Shown here: positions 42,573 to 52,036 of the stretch, one piece after another
Layout: each line of letters begins with the position of its first letter
How positions within the stretch are numbered: position 1 is the stretch's first letter
NCBI RefSeq assembly: GCF_006459125.1
Contig: NZ_CP041070.1
Span: 1,550,001-1,614,000 of the forward strand
Direction: 5' to 3'
Origin: Halarcobacter anaerophilus
GTDB lineage: Bacteria; Campylobacterota; Campylobacteria; Campylobacterales; Arcobacteraceae
DNA: 64,000 nt
Made by a program: the position numbers and the translations under genes
The notes under the pieces: model-generated
Database searches by the model: none
Told to the model about the DNA's origin: nothing
What the model saw: only the letters and a program-made list of their open reading frames with translations

Positions 42573-43253
42573 TTAAAAAAGTTCTATTTCCATCTCTGGT
42601 TCAACTTCTACTTTATCAGCTCCAAATAGATCAACACCACCAACATACTCTTTGATAACAGGTGCTTTTGTAATCTCTGTTTGAAGAGCTTTTTCATCTT
42701 TAAGAATTTTATTATCAGTTTCAGATTTTTGAGTCACTTTTATAAAAGTTTGAAAATGATCTGCAAGAAGAATTAATCTTCCGTGTTCTCCTCTTGTATG
42801 TTCACTGATTAATTTAAATCCTTCAGATCTGCAAAAGTCTTTGGCAAATTCTACATTTCTATGCCCTATTGAATTAGCCATACTGATATTAAGCTGCATA
42901 ATATCAGCACCTCCGGAGATTTTTGCACTCATATTTTGTTTATGGCAGCCCATTTTATACATCTCATTGAGCATTGCTTCAACAGAATAAAGTCCATATT
43001 TCATATCTTCATTTGTACTGTTTGTAGTAGGTAATAAAAAGTGGTTCATTGCTTTAATCTTCTTTTGAGAATCATAAAACATTATAGCAACACAAGAACC
43101 AAGCAATGTTTTAAAGGCAACTTCGTCTGAATCTTTACCAACGGCAAACTCTCCACCTATTATTGTGTGAGTATTATAACCTTTTGTTCTTTGAGTGAAT
43201 CTTGAAACAGAAGCTTTTTCAATACTCCCATCTTTGTGCCCTAAAATAATCAA
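42573..43253 (-). CDS. cheD: Chemoreceptor glutamine deamidase CheD, with C-terminal tail
   Basis: This 226-residue protein has the CheD core: LGSCVAIMFYD (about 49-59, nucleophile Cys), MNHFLLP (about 67-73, His) and KISGGADIMQL. It deamidates receptor glutamines and in some bacteria works with CheC. The tail beyond about 175 is longer than usual and ends in acidic residues (EVEPEMEIELF), with no known motif. It overlaps cheR by four bases and precedes cheB by eight. Confidence 0.93.
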   Translation of the reverse strand: MIILGHKDGSIEKASVSRFTQRTKGYNTHTIIGGEFAVGKDSDEVAFKTLLGSCVAIMFYDSQKKIKAMNHFLLPTTNSTNEDMKYGLYSVEAMLNEMYKMGCHKQNMSAKISGGADIMQLNISMANSIGHRNVEFAKDFCRSEGFKLISEHTRGEHGRLILLADHFQTFIKVTQKSETDNKILKDEKALQTEITKAPVIKEYVGGVDLFGADKVEVEPEMEIELF

Positions 43254-44095
43254 TAAAAATCCTTTGTTTTTATGAAAATATTTTGCCCTATTCTATCTAC
43301 ACAACTAATTAAGTCTTGTGGATTTTCAGAATGACCTAGATATAAGGTACCTCCAATCTTAAGATGAGAAAAAAGTTTTTTTAAAATTTTGTTTTGATCC
43401 TCATTTGAAAAATATATAAGCACATTTCTACAAAAAATCACGTCAAAATAGTCTTTTTCATATGGGTAGGATTTATCATTTAAATTCATTACCTTAAATG
43501 TAACCATTTTTTGAAGTTCAGGTTTAACTTTTATTAAAATTTCTTCATTAGCCAAAGTTTTTTGAACTCTTCTTTTAAAATATTTTTGAGGTTTTATCCA
43601 AGAAGGGAACTCTTTTGAAGATTTTGAAAATCTATAAACTCCATTTGCAGCATATTGCAATACATTTGTATCAATATCTGTTGCTAAAATAGATGCTTTT
43701 ATATTTTTTCCTTGTTCTTGACTTGTTTCTAATACCGTCATAGCCATCGAATAAGGTTCTTCACCCGTTGATGATGCAGAACAGTACATTTTTATTTGTT
43801 GTCCTGATTTTGCAAACGATGGTAAAACCCTGTTTTTTAGATCGGCAAAATGAAAATCTTCCCGAAAAAAGTGTGTTTTATTTGTAGTAAATGAGTTAAT
43901 AAACTCTCTTGTGTAAGCGCCCTCTTCTATCTCATCTAAAAGGTCTTCTATATCACCTTGATATTTACTGTCTCTTTTTAATTTATGAAGTCTGTTTGAA
44001 ATCATTATATCTTTATTCTCTGAAAGAGAAATCCCTGTTAGAGAATAAAGAATATTTTTTACTCTGTTATGTAAATGCTTATTACTCTTTTGCAT
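43250..44095 (-). CDS. cheR: Chemotaxis protein methyltransferase CheR
   Basis: A 281-residue SAM methyltransferase of receptor glutamates. It has the N-terminal helical domain (about 1-75), the NKTHFFREDFHF block (about 75-86), the SAM-binding YCSASSTGEEPYSMAM (about 109-124) and DVIFCRNVLIYFS. No C-terminal tetratricopeptide part. It starts six bases after cheA ends and overlaps cheD. Confidence 0.95.
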   Translation of the reverse strand: MQKSNKHLHNRVKNILYSLTGISLSENKDIMISNRLHKLKRDSKYQGDIEDLLDEIEEGAYTREFINSFTTNKTHFFREDFHFADLKNRVLPSFAKSGQQIKMYCSASSTGEEPYSMAMTVLETSQEQGKNIKASILATDIDTNVLQYAANGVYRFSKSSKEFPSWIKPQKYFKRRVQKTLANEEILIKVKPELQKMVTFKVMNLNDKSYPYEKDYFDVIFCRNVLIYFSNEDQNKILKKLFSHLKIGGTLYLGHSENPQDLISCVDRIGQNIFIKTKDFY

Positions 44096-44101
44096 TTATC
44101 C

Positions 44102-46198
44102 TCACGAAGCTTTTTGCATCATATTATTCATATTTTTTTCTATCTTGATTTGAGCATTAATTATTCCCAATACATCAAGAATTAACCCAATGCTTCCATC
44201 TCCTCTAACTGTTGCAGCACCTATACCTTCTACACTTCTGAAATTTTTATCTAAAGGTTTTACAACAACTTGATGTTGATTTAAGAATTCATCGATTGAG
44301 ATTGCTACTTTTTGCGTTCCTGATTTAACAACAATTAACATTCCATCTTCTAAATTTACAAAAGTAGGTTCTACTCCAAATAATTGATGCAGTCTTACTA
44401 CAGGAATAAATTCTTCTCTTAACATCAATAAATCTTGTGAACCGTCACCGATTTTTTTAATCATATCAGGAGTCGGTTGTAAAGATTCAACAATTGAACT
44501 TAACGGTAAAATATATTTTTGATCTCCTACTGCAATATCCAATCCATCCAAAATAGCAAGAGTTAAAGGAAGCATAATAGTAATAATTGTTCCTTTACCA
44601 AGTTCTGTATCAAGTTTAATCGCTCCGCCTAGTTTTTGAATATTTGTTTTTACAACATCCATTCCTACACCACGACCTGAGATATCAGTAACTTCTTTTG
44701 CTGTTGAAACTCCTGCTCCAAATACTAACATTGCTTTTTCATTATCACTCATAGTATTATATTGATTTTCATCAATTTGACCTTGTTCTAAGGCTTTTTT
44801 GGCAACTGTTTCAGAATCAATACCTTTACCGTCATCTTCAATTGTAATAATCATTTGACCGTTTGCTTGTTCTGCTGAGATTGTAATAGCACCTACTTCC
44901 TCTTTCCCGCTAGCTTTTCTTACATCAGGGGTTTCTAAACCATGGTCTAAAGAGTTTCTGATAATATGCATTAAAGGATCGGTTAACCCCTCAATCATTG
45001 CTTTATCAATTTCAACACCGTCACCGTAATGTTTGAACTCTACTTTTTTATTAAGTTTTTTAGATATATCTCTTACAACTTTAGGGAATTTTGAGTATAT
45101 AGATTCCATAGGAACCATTCTTATACTCATGATTGAATCTTGCATATCTCTAATATGTCTTTCTAACAACTCCAATCTCTCTAAAACCGCATTTCTAGTT
45201 TTAGTCTCTTCAATTGAAGATGAAAATTGTGTAAGCATTGCATTTGTAATAACTAGATCACCGACATTATTCATCAATAAATCAATTTTATCCAAATTTA
45301 CTCTAATGTTATTTGACGCTGAAGATTTTTTACTGCTCTCTTTTGCCTCTCTTGAAGCTCTAGCAGGTCTTTTTGAAGATGCTTTTGCAGCAGCCGGAGC
45401 AGCTTTTACTTCAGTTTGCGGTTTCTCTTTTGGAGCTTCTGCTTTTTTCTCTTTTTGTAATTCTGCATTTTGATCGGCATTATTACCTTTTATTTCTGCT
45501 TCAGGAGTAATTCCAGGTGCATCATCAAAAAATCCAAAATCATCACTTCCATCATGTTCAATTACCGGAGTTTTTTCTGTTTTTATTTTTTTATCTAACT
45601 CTTCATCAAAGAATCCATAATTACTATTTTCACTCTCATTACCTATTTCATCATCTTTAAAGAAACCGTAAGAGACATTAAACTTACTCTCATCAATATC
45701 AGAATCATATAATCCTATATCACCGTTAGCATTGGATTCATGAATATTTTCTTCTAAATTTTCGCTCTGTTCTTCAGAAGAAGATGCAGGAGTTTCTCCA
45801 TTTATGTATGCTTTGATATCTGTTAATAAATCAGAAGTCATTTCTTCAAAAGTTTCTCTTGTAAGCTCTTCTGCAACTTCTAAATCAAGAATCTCTTTCA
45901 TAACATCCAAGGCATCAATTAAAGTTCCCGCCATTTCCGGAATAAATTCTATTTCATGATTTCTAAGTTTATCCATCATATTTTCGACGTTATGGGTAAA
46001 CTCAGCAAATAGTGCCAATTCAACAGAAGCTCCACTTCCTTTTAATGTATGAACATCTCTGAAAAGTTGTCCCATCTCTTCAGTAGTTAATGTTCCATTA
46101 GTTTCCGCTTCTAGAAGAACGTTATCAGCTGATTCAAAAAGTTCTTCAGCTTCCTCGAGAAACATCTCTCTATATTTAGAAATATCAAAACCAGACAT
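44102..46198 (-). CDS. cheA: Chemotaxis histidine kinase CheA with repeated GFF motif in the linker
   Basis: A 698-residue protein: Hpt/P1 domain with phospho-site His50 (DVHTLKGSG), an acidic linker (about 135-300), dimerisation P3 (about 300-370; NLDKIDLLMNNVGDLV), ATPase (IIRNSLDHGLE; GRGVGMDVV) and a CheW-like P5. The P2 response-regulator docking domain is not recognisable. In the linker, YGFF (177), YGFF (194) and FGFF (221) each lead into acidic residues, with a weaker IGLYDSD at 161. These may be short docking motifs replacing P2. cheY is 12 bases upstream. Confidence 0.95.
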   Translation of the reverse strand: MSGFDISKYREMFLEEAEELFESADNVLLEAETNGTLTTEEMGQLFRDVHTLKGSGASVELALFAEFTHNVENMMDKLRNHEIEFIPEMAGTLIDALDVMKEILDLEVAEELTRETFEEMTSDLLTDIKAYINGETPASSSEEQSENLEENIHESNANGDIGLYDSDIDESKFNVSYGFFKDDEIGNESENSNYGFFDEELDKKIKTEKTPVIEHDGSDDFGFFDDAPGITPEAEIKGNNADQNAELQKEKKAEAPKEKPQTEVKAAPAAAKASSKRPARASREAKESSKKSSASNNIRVNLDKIDLLMNNVGDLVITNAMLTQFSSSIEETKTRNAVLERLELLERHIRDMQDSIMSIRMVPMESIYSKFPKVVRDISKKLNKKVEFKHYGDGVEIDKAMIEGLTDPLMHIIRNSLDHGLETPDVRKASGKEEVGAITISAEQANGQMIITIEDDGKGIDSETVAKKALEQGQIDENQYNTMSDNEKAMLVFGAGVSTAKEVTDISGRGVGMDVVKTNIQKLGGAIKLDTELGKGTIITIMLPLTLAILDGLDIAVGDQKYILPLSSIVESLQPTPDMIKKIGDGSQDLLMLREEFIPVVRLHQLFGVEPTFVNLEDGMLIVVKSGTQKVAISIDEFLNQHQVVVKPLDKNFRSVEGIGAATVRGDGSIGLILDVLGIINAQIKIEKNMNNMMQKAS

Positions 46199-46209
46199 AT
46201 TTAAACCTT

Positions 46210-46578
46210 TTATCTACTTAATACTATATTTACTGCTTTTAAAAGTTGTTCCGGAACAAATGGTTTTACAATCCAACCGGTAGCTCCTGCAGCTTTTCCT
46301 TTTGCTTTCATCTCATCACTTCTTTCAGTAGTTAAAACTAAAATTGGTTTACTTGCGTATGTCGGGAGTTTTCTTAACTCTCCAATAAGTGCCAAGCCAT
46401 CCATATTAGGCATGTTAACATCTGTTATTATCAAATCAAATGTTGTAGCCTTAGCTTTTTCTAAGCCATCTATACCGTCAATAGCTTCTGTTACATCGTT
46501 ATAACCACCTTCATTTAGTGCATAATTCAACATATCTCTTAACATTGTCGAATCATCCACGATTAAAAGCTTAGCCAT
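46210..46578 (-). CDS. cheY: Chemotaxis response regulator CheY
   Basis: A 122-residue single-domain receiver: acidic pocket DD8-9, phospho-acceptor Asp53 (IITDVNMPN), Thr84 or 85 (VLTTERS) and the conserved Lys in IVKPF. It carries the signal from CheA to the flagellar switch. It heads the che cluster, 76 bases after pnp. The TGWIVKPF end and lack of a C-terminal output domain make the assignment secure. Confidence 0.95.
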   Translation of the reverse strand: MAKLLIVDDSTMLRDMLNYALNEGGYNDVTEAIDGIDGLEKAKATTFDLIITDVNMPNMDGLALIGELRKLPTYASKPILVLTTERSDEMKAKGKAAGATGWIVKPFVPEQLLKAVNIVLSR

Positions 46579-46654
46579 AAAAACCCCTTGTTTTTGTAAA
46601 AAAATATTATTTTAACTATATTAACCAAACAAATATTAAATTAACTTTAATATT

Positions 46655-48838
46655 TTAAATCCCATTTAACGCCAATTCTATACGATCTTTTTTAACTTTT
46701 AAAACTTTAATTTCAATATTATCATTAAGAGATAATACATCTTCAACTCTTTTTACTCTCTGTTTTGAGAGTTTAGAAATATGAAGTAATCCTTCTCCGC
46801 CTTTTGGAAGTTCAACAAAAGCTCCGAAGTCGGCAATTCTTACAACTTTACCCTCTAAAACTTCATCTACTTCATAAAGTTTTTCAAAGTCTACACTTTT
46901 TTTGTCATTATCTTTTCTTGAATGGGCATTACTTGAAATAGATTTTATATGTTCACAAGCATCTAAAACATTTTGTTTATTTTCACCGCTTACTTTTACA
47001 TTACCGCTATCTCTGTCTAAATCGATTGAAACTGAGAATTTTTCTATTATTTCTTTGATTGTTGAACCTGCTTTTCCAATTACAACCATTATTTTACTAG
47101 GATCAATTGCAAATTGTTCAACTAAAGGCAGAGCTTCACTAGGAACAATTTCAGAAGCTGCTTCTTCCATTAGATTTAAAATATGTTCTCTACCCTCTTT
47201 TGCTTGATATAATGCCTCTTTTAAAACTGAAAGTTCAATTCCTCCGAGTTTTATATCCATTTGAAGAGCAGTTATTCCATCTTTTGTTCCTGCAACTTTA
47301 AAATCCATATCTCCATCATGATCTTCAAGTCCCATAATATCCGTTAATACAGAATATTTTTCTCCTTCTACGACCATTCCCATTGCAACTCCTGCAACAA
47401 GATTAGAGATAGGAACACCTGCTGCTTTTAAAGCTAAAGAACCACCGCAAACAGTAGCCATAGAAGAGGAACCGTTAGACTCTAAAATTTCAGAAACTAA
47501 TCTTACAGTATCTTCATAATCTTTATCAATTGTTGATTCAAGTGCTTTTTTAGCAAGATTTCCGTGTCCTAATTCTCTTCTTCCTACACCAAACATAGGT
47601 TTTGCTTCACCTACAGAAAATCCGGGAAAATTATAATGAACCATAAAATTTTCCATTCTTGTAGATTTTTCAGTTAATACTTCATACATTTGACCGTCTT
47701 TAGCTCCTGCTAGTGTACCGACTACTAAAGCTTGAGTTTGACCTCTTGTAAAAAGACAAGATGAATGTGCTGACGGTAAGATATTTGTTTCAATGGTAAT
47801 AGGTCTAACCTCTTTTAAACCTCTTCCGTCTGCTCTTACCTTTTCATTTACGATCATTGCTCTTACGACTTCTCTTTTTACAATAGATACAGCTTCGTAA
47901 ACTACACTGTATTCAAGCTCATTTGAAGTACAATATTCATCTTCTAATACTTTTTTTGCGACATCTTTAAGTTCCGTAGCTCTTTCACTTTTTGCTAACT
48001 TTTGTAATGCTTTTTTAATATCTTCTAAATAATTCTCTTTTACATGATTAATTACCGCTTCATCAATAGTAAACTCTACTAACTCTATATCTTTAATCTC
48101 TTTTGATACTGATTCAAAACCGATTTCATATGTTTCATTTGACTCTTTTAATGCTGTTTGTGCAATTGAAATTGCATTCACTAATTCATCTTCGTTCATT
48201 TCATTTGTTTTGTGAAGTTTTGTAAAAGCCTCAATATCTACTTCAATCATCTCTTCACTTGAAATAGATTTCATTTCAATCATTAACAACTCTTCTTTTG
48301 TTCCCGCTACATAAAGATCTAAAGTGGAATCATCAAGTTGTTCTGTTGTAGGATTAATTACATACTCTCCTTCAACTCTTCCGACTCTTACTCCTGCAAC
48401 TGATTTTTTAATCGGTAAATCAGAAGTATATAATGCGGCACTTGCTGCATTTAAAGCTAAAACTTGGATATCAACATCACTATCGGCACTTAAAACTATC
48501 ACGGTAATTGTTGTAGGATAAATATAACCTTTTGGGAAAAGAGGTCTTAAACTTCTATCTATAACTCTTGAAGTTAAAGTTTCAAAATCGCTTGGTTTTC
48601 CTTCTCTTTTTATAAAACCGCCCGGTAATTTAGCCGAAGCGTAAGTTTTTTCTACATACTGTACAGTTAAAGGAGTAAAATCTTCTTCAACAGGATTGTC
48701 AAACTCACTTACTACAGTTGCCAATACAACTGCATTTCCTAATTTTGCTAATACTGAACCGTTAGCTTGTTTGGCAACTTTACCAAACTCAAATATTTCT
48801 TGTTTTCCATTTAACTCAAATTCACATACTGTTGACAT
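46655..48838 (-). CDS. pnp: Polyribonucleotide nucleotidyltransferase (PNPase)
   Basis: This 727-residue phosphorolytic 3'-5' exoribonuclease has two RNase PH-like domains, a KH domain (VVIGKAGSTIKEI, about 580-592) and an S1 domain at the C-terminus (LEGKVVRIADFGAFVELPKG). It carries FTRGQTQAL and GVGRRELGHGNLA of the catalytic core. It degrades mRNA and processes sRNA. In the same run as lptD and purD, as in Campylobacter to my knowledge. Confidence 0.97.
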   Translation of the reverse strand: MSTVCEFELNGKQEIFEFGKVAKQANGSVLAKLGNAVVLATVVSEFDNPVEEDFTPLTVQYVEKTYASAKLPGGFIKREGKPSDFETLTSRVIDRSLRPLFPKGYIYPTTITVIVLSADSDVDIQVLALNAASAALYTSDLPIKKSVAGVRVGRVEGEYVINPTTEQLDDSTLDLYVAGTKEELLMIEMKSISSEEMIEVDIEAFTKLHKTNEMNEDELVNAISIAQTALKESNETYEIGFESVSKEIKDIELVEFTIDEAVINHVKENYLEDIKKALQKLAKSERATELKDVAKKVLEDEYCTSNELEYSVVYEAVSIVKREVVRAMIVNEKVRADGRGLKEVRPITIETNILPSAHSSCLFTRGQTQALVVGTLAGAKDGQMYEVLTEKSTRMENFMVHYNFPGFSVGEAKPMFGVGRRELGHGNLAKKALESTIDKDYEDTVRLVSEILESNGSSSMATVCGGSLALKAAGVPISNLVAGVAMGMVVEGEKYSVLTDIMGLEDHDGDMDFKVAGTKDGITALQMDIKLGGIELSVLKEALYQAKEGREHILNLMEEAASEIVPSEALPLVEQFAIDPSKIMVVIGKAGSTIKEIIEKFSVSIDLDRDSGNVKVSGENKQNVLDACEHIKSISSNAHSRKDNDKKSVDFEKLYEVDEVLEGKVVRIADFGAFVELPKGGEGLLHISKLSKQRVKRVEDVLSLNDNIEIKVLKVKKDRIELALNGI

Positions 48839-48843
48839 AAAAT

Positions 48844-49491
48844 TTATCCTTTATAATTTTTAATTTCTTCATAACTTATCTCTTCTAATTGGTCATAATA
48901 GAAGTCTATAGAAATAAAATGATCCAAATTTTTCACAAAATATAAGTCATCTGCAATTGATTCAATTGTCGGTATACTTGCAGTCGGGAGAATAGGTATT
49001 GCAACGGAAACGGATTTAGCTCCTAAATGTATTGCCGTTTTAATACAAGCCATCATAGTAAGGCTGGTATTTAACCCTTCATCAACTAAAAGTACGTTTT
49101 TATTTTCAAGATTTTCTAATTTTTTACCTTTTCTAAATTTAGTTACGCAAGCTGATAGTTCATTTTCATAGATATATTTAGATTTTGAAAAAACAAAATC
49201 CAAGCTTATATCAAAAGCTTTTACTAACTCTTCATGAATTACGACCTCTTCACTCTCGGTAACAATTGCAATTTCACACTCATCATTATTGGGAGCATAA
49301 ATTTTTCTTGAAAATATTATATCGAGTTTTGCATCTAATTCATTTGCAACGATTTTTGCAATAGGTAAACCATTATATGAAGTAGAGATTACTATCCAAT
49401 CTTCTAACTTCATTTTATTGATTGGTAAGATATCAATGAGTCTATATGCAGCGACTTCTCTATTTTTGAAATATATTTTATCTGGTGTCAT
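48844..49491 (-). CDS. Phosphoribosyltransferase-like protein
   Basis: This 215-residue protein has the type I PRTase fold, with the PRPP-loop region reading NVLLVDEGLNTSLTMMA (about 128-144). The usual form is VDDGxxTGxT, so one acid has changed to Glu and both Gly/Thr loop positions differ. The substrate is unknown. It may be an inactive or specialised member such as a regulatory PRTase. Five bases separate it from pnp and it overlaps lptD by four. Confidence 0.75.
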   Translation of the reverse strand: MTPDKIYFKNREVAAYRLIDILPINKMKLEDWIVISTSYNGLPIAKIVANELDAKLDIIFSRKIYAPNNDECEIAIVTESEEVVIHEELVKAFDISLDFVFSKSKYIYENELSACVTKFRKGKKLENLENKNVLLVDEGLNTSLTMMACIKTAIHLGAKSVSVAIPILPTASIPTIESIADDLYFVKNLDHFISIDFYYDQLEEISYEEIKNYKG

Positions 49492-51602
49492 TCCTCAGTA
49501 CTATCCTTATCTCTTATCGTATACTGTTGGTTAATACCGCCAAGAGGTTTTAAGAATAGCTGTACATATAAAATATCTTGGGTTTTGTAATCCGTATATC
49601 TGCTAGAAGTAGCTTCAATATCTCTTTCATATTTTAAATTTAAATCCCAGCAACTATCTTTTATTGTAAACATAACGCCGTGTTTTGTTCTTACATCCTC
49701 TTTTAAATTGTAATTTGTATAATACCCTAATGAATATTTATCTGAAATTTTATATCTAGACATCACAGAATAAGATTCCAAATCTTCTTTTCCTGAATTT
49801 GGAGTATCTTTTGATAAATAATGTCCCAAACTTAAATAGATATTTTCATAAGTTAACGAGAAAGAAGAAGAACTTTCAATAAGCTCTTTATCATCATAAT
49901 TATAAACCAATTTGTTTCTTATTGATCCTAAAATATAGTTATATCTTATCTCGTTTTCAATATTATCCAATTTGAAATCGTTATAATCATCATATTTCAT
50001 TGTTTGTGTTAATTTGTGATTTATAATTTGTTTAAAATTATCTTTATCATATAAAGAGTGATTTATACCAATTTCTATATTATCTTCACCTTTTGATATA
50101 GGAAAAGGGCTTAAAGTGGAAGAATCATTTGTAATGGCATATAAATCACCGTCTTTTTTCATTGTATCTATATGATTATAATTGGCAAAAAGATTTGCCG
50201 TATGAATATAATCATCATAAGGTTTTACTAAATCGGTATTTAATGAAACCGTAGATTTTGATTCTATATAGGTTCCATCTTCAAAATCTACATCAACATT
50301 CGAGTATTCATACTTATTAAAACTAAATTCCTGTTTTAATCCTAGTTTTAGATAATCATCTAAAAGAGAAAAAGAGTAAGAAATAGGAATATTAAATTCA
50401 TATTGTTGGGCATTTAAACCGTTATTTCTTTCGTGATTTGTATATTTAAAATCTGTTGAGACCAATAATTTATCTAAAAACAGAGGTCTGTTATAAGTAT
50501 GCGCTTGTAATTTAGGCAGCTCCTGTAAAGTATTACTGTTACTATCATTTAATTTTATTTCATCAAGGTCGATATAATATCTAAAATATGTACCTAAATA
50601 GTAGTTTGGAGTATTATAAACATAGTTGATTTTTGATTCAACTTTTTTTGTCTCATCATCCTCTTCAAAACCGTCATCTAGGTTTTGGTACTCTACATCG
50701 TTTAAATAATTTATATCAACATAAAGACCGTCACTGTATCCCAGTTTATTTGGAGAGAGCATATTTTTTCTAACATAATTTACGCCTATTCCATAATGTT
50801 CTCTATTTCTTATATCATTCTCGTCTTGATATGATTTAAAATCTTTAAAGTACCCTAAACTAAGTTGCAACATAGAATCTACTGAATCGGCATATCTAAA
50901 ATAGGTATAAACTCCCTTCCCTCTTTCTGTTTTATATTCGGGAACTATTTCAATATCATAATTTGGTGCAGGTGCAATATAAATAGGCTGAGAATAGAAA
51001 GCCCCGTCACTACTTGAATATCCAATAGTCGGAATTAGAAGACCGGTTCTTCTTGTTGTATCAGTAGAGAAACCTATATAAGGAGAATAAATTAAAGGAA
51101 CATCTTTTAAATAAATTCTAGGATTATAGATATTTATCCATTTGTCTTTTGTATCATAATCGGCACTTGTAAATTTTATACTCCAATCAGGGTCTACACA
51201 ATCACAGCTAGATAGAATTGAACTTTCCAAATGCACAATATCATTCTTTTTTGTAGCATCTTTAGAACTTATCCAAATAGAGTTAGCCTCTTCAAAATAC
51301 AAACTTGGTTTTTGATAACTGTCATCCGTATTTAAATCTAGATAAGAGTAATTACTTTTTGTTTGTACATTATTGTTTTTAAGAACAACTACATCATCAA
51401 AAAGTTCAAAAGTACCTTTCTTTTTATCGTAAACTGCTTTTTGTGCTGTTATATAATATGTGGGAGAAAAAGCAACTACGTTTCCGGTTGCTATTACTAT
51501 ATCATTTTCAGTTACTAAATTATTGGCTAAAATTTGAAATTTTTCTACTTCGGCATGTAAAGTTACTACTAAAATTGCAGTTGCTAGGATTTTTTTAAGC
51601 AT
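49488..51602 (-). CDS. lptD: LPS-assembly protein LptD
   Basis: This 704-residue protein has a signal peptide (1-17), an N-terminal OstA-like beta-jellyroll (about 20-120; VTENDIVIATGNVVAF) and a large outer-membrane barrel. Tyr- and Asp-rich strands continue to the C-terminus. It inserts lipopolysaccharide into the outer leaflet with LptE. A CDCVDPDW Cys pair (about 133-140) may form a disulphide. Its start overlaps the RDD gene by eight bases. Confidence 0.93.
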   Translation of the reverse strand: MLKKILATAILVVTLHAEVEKFQILANNLVTENDIVIATGNVVAFSPTYYITAQKAVYDKKKGTFELFDDVVVLKNNNVQTKSNYSYLDLNTDDSYQKPSLYFEEANSIWISSKDATKKNDIVHLESSILSSCDCVDPDWSIKFTSADYDTKDKWINIYNPRIYLKDVPLIYSPYIGFSTDTTRRTGLLIPTIGYSSSDGAFYSQPIYIAPAPNYDIEIVPEYKTERGKGVYTYFRYADSVDSMLQLSLGYFKDFKSYQDENDIRNREHYGIGVNYVRKNMLSPNKLGYSDGLYVDINYLNDVEYQNLDDGFEEDDETKKVESKINYVYNTPNYYLGTYFRYYIDLDEIKLNDSNSNTLQELPKLQAHTYNRPLFLDKLLVSTDFKYTNHERNNGLNAQQYEFNIPISYSFSLLDDYLKLGLKQEFSFNKYEYSNVDVDFEDGTYIESKSTVSLNTDLVKPYDDYIHTANLFANYNHIDTMKKDGDLYAITNDSSTLSPFPISKGEDNIEIGINHSLYDKDNFKQIINHKLTQTMKYDDYNDFKLDNIENEIRYNYILGSIRNKLVYNYDDKELIESSSSFSLTYENIYLSLGHYLSKDTPNSGKEDLESYSVMSRYKISDKYSLGYYTNYNLKEDVRTKHGVMFTIKDSCWDLNLKYERDIEATSSRYTDYKTQDILYVQLFLKPLGGINQQYTIRDKDSTEE

Positions 51603-52023
51603 TAACGACTAAAGTCCTTCCAATTTTATCATGAAATGTCTGTTTACCTTCCGTAAAAAAAGCAAAAATAAATCCTACATAAAAAAACATTTCACTTACA
51701 ATTCTAAAAATAGATCTAACCATAGCTGTAAAAATAGAGACACGACCTAAGGTATTATAATCTATTACTTTTATTTTTGTAATTATTTTACCCACAGTTG
51801 CCCCATAATACCAAACAAAAAGAGCTTGATATAAAAATTTTAGAAAGAGTATTTGCCATACAAACTCATTCATCACAAGAAGAACTGACGCTACATCATT
51901 ATTTACAACCGATATTTTATCCCAGTATATAATTATTGAAATTACCGTTACAAGAAAATCATCAATTACAAAAGCAAAAGCTCTAGAACGTATACTAGCT
52001 AATTCTAAGTTATTATTATTCAT
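51595..52023 (-). CDS. RDD family membrane protein
   Basis: A 142-residue protein with the RDD signature: an N-terminal R-x-x-A-F-x-x-D-D block (RSRAFAFVIDDFLV, 12-25) and two or three membrane segments, ending GKQTFHDKIGRTLVV. RDD proteins are often transport-related or signal proteins. It sits between purD and lptD, overlapping lptD. Exact role unknown. Confidence 0.85.
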   Translation of the reverse strand: MNNNNLELASIRSRAFAFVIDDFLVTVISIIIYWDKISVVNNDVASVLLVMNEFVWQILFLKFLYQALFVWYYGATVGKIITKIKVIDYNTLGRVSIFTAMVRSIFRIVSEMFFYVGFIFAFFTEGKQTFHDKIGRTLVVNA

Positions 52024-52036
52024 ACAACAACACTAC

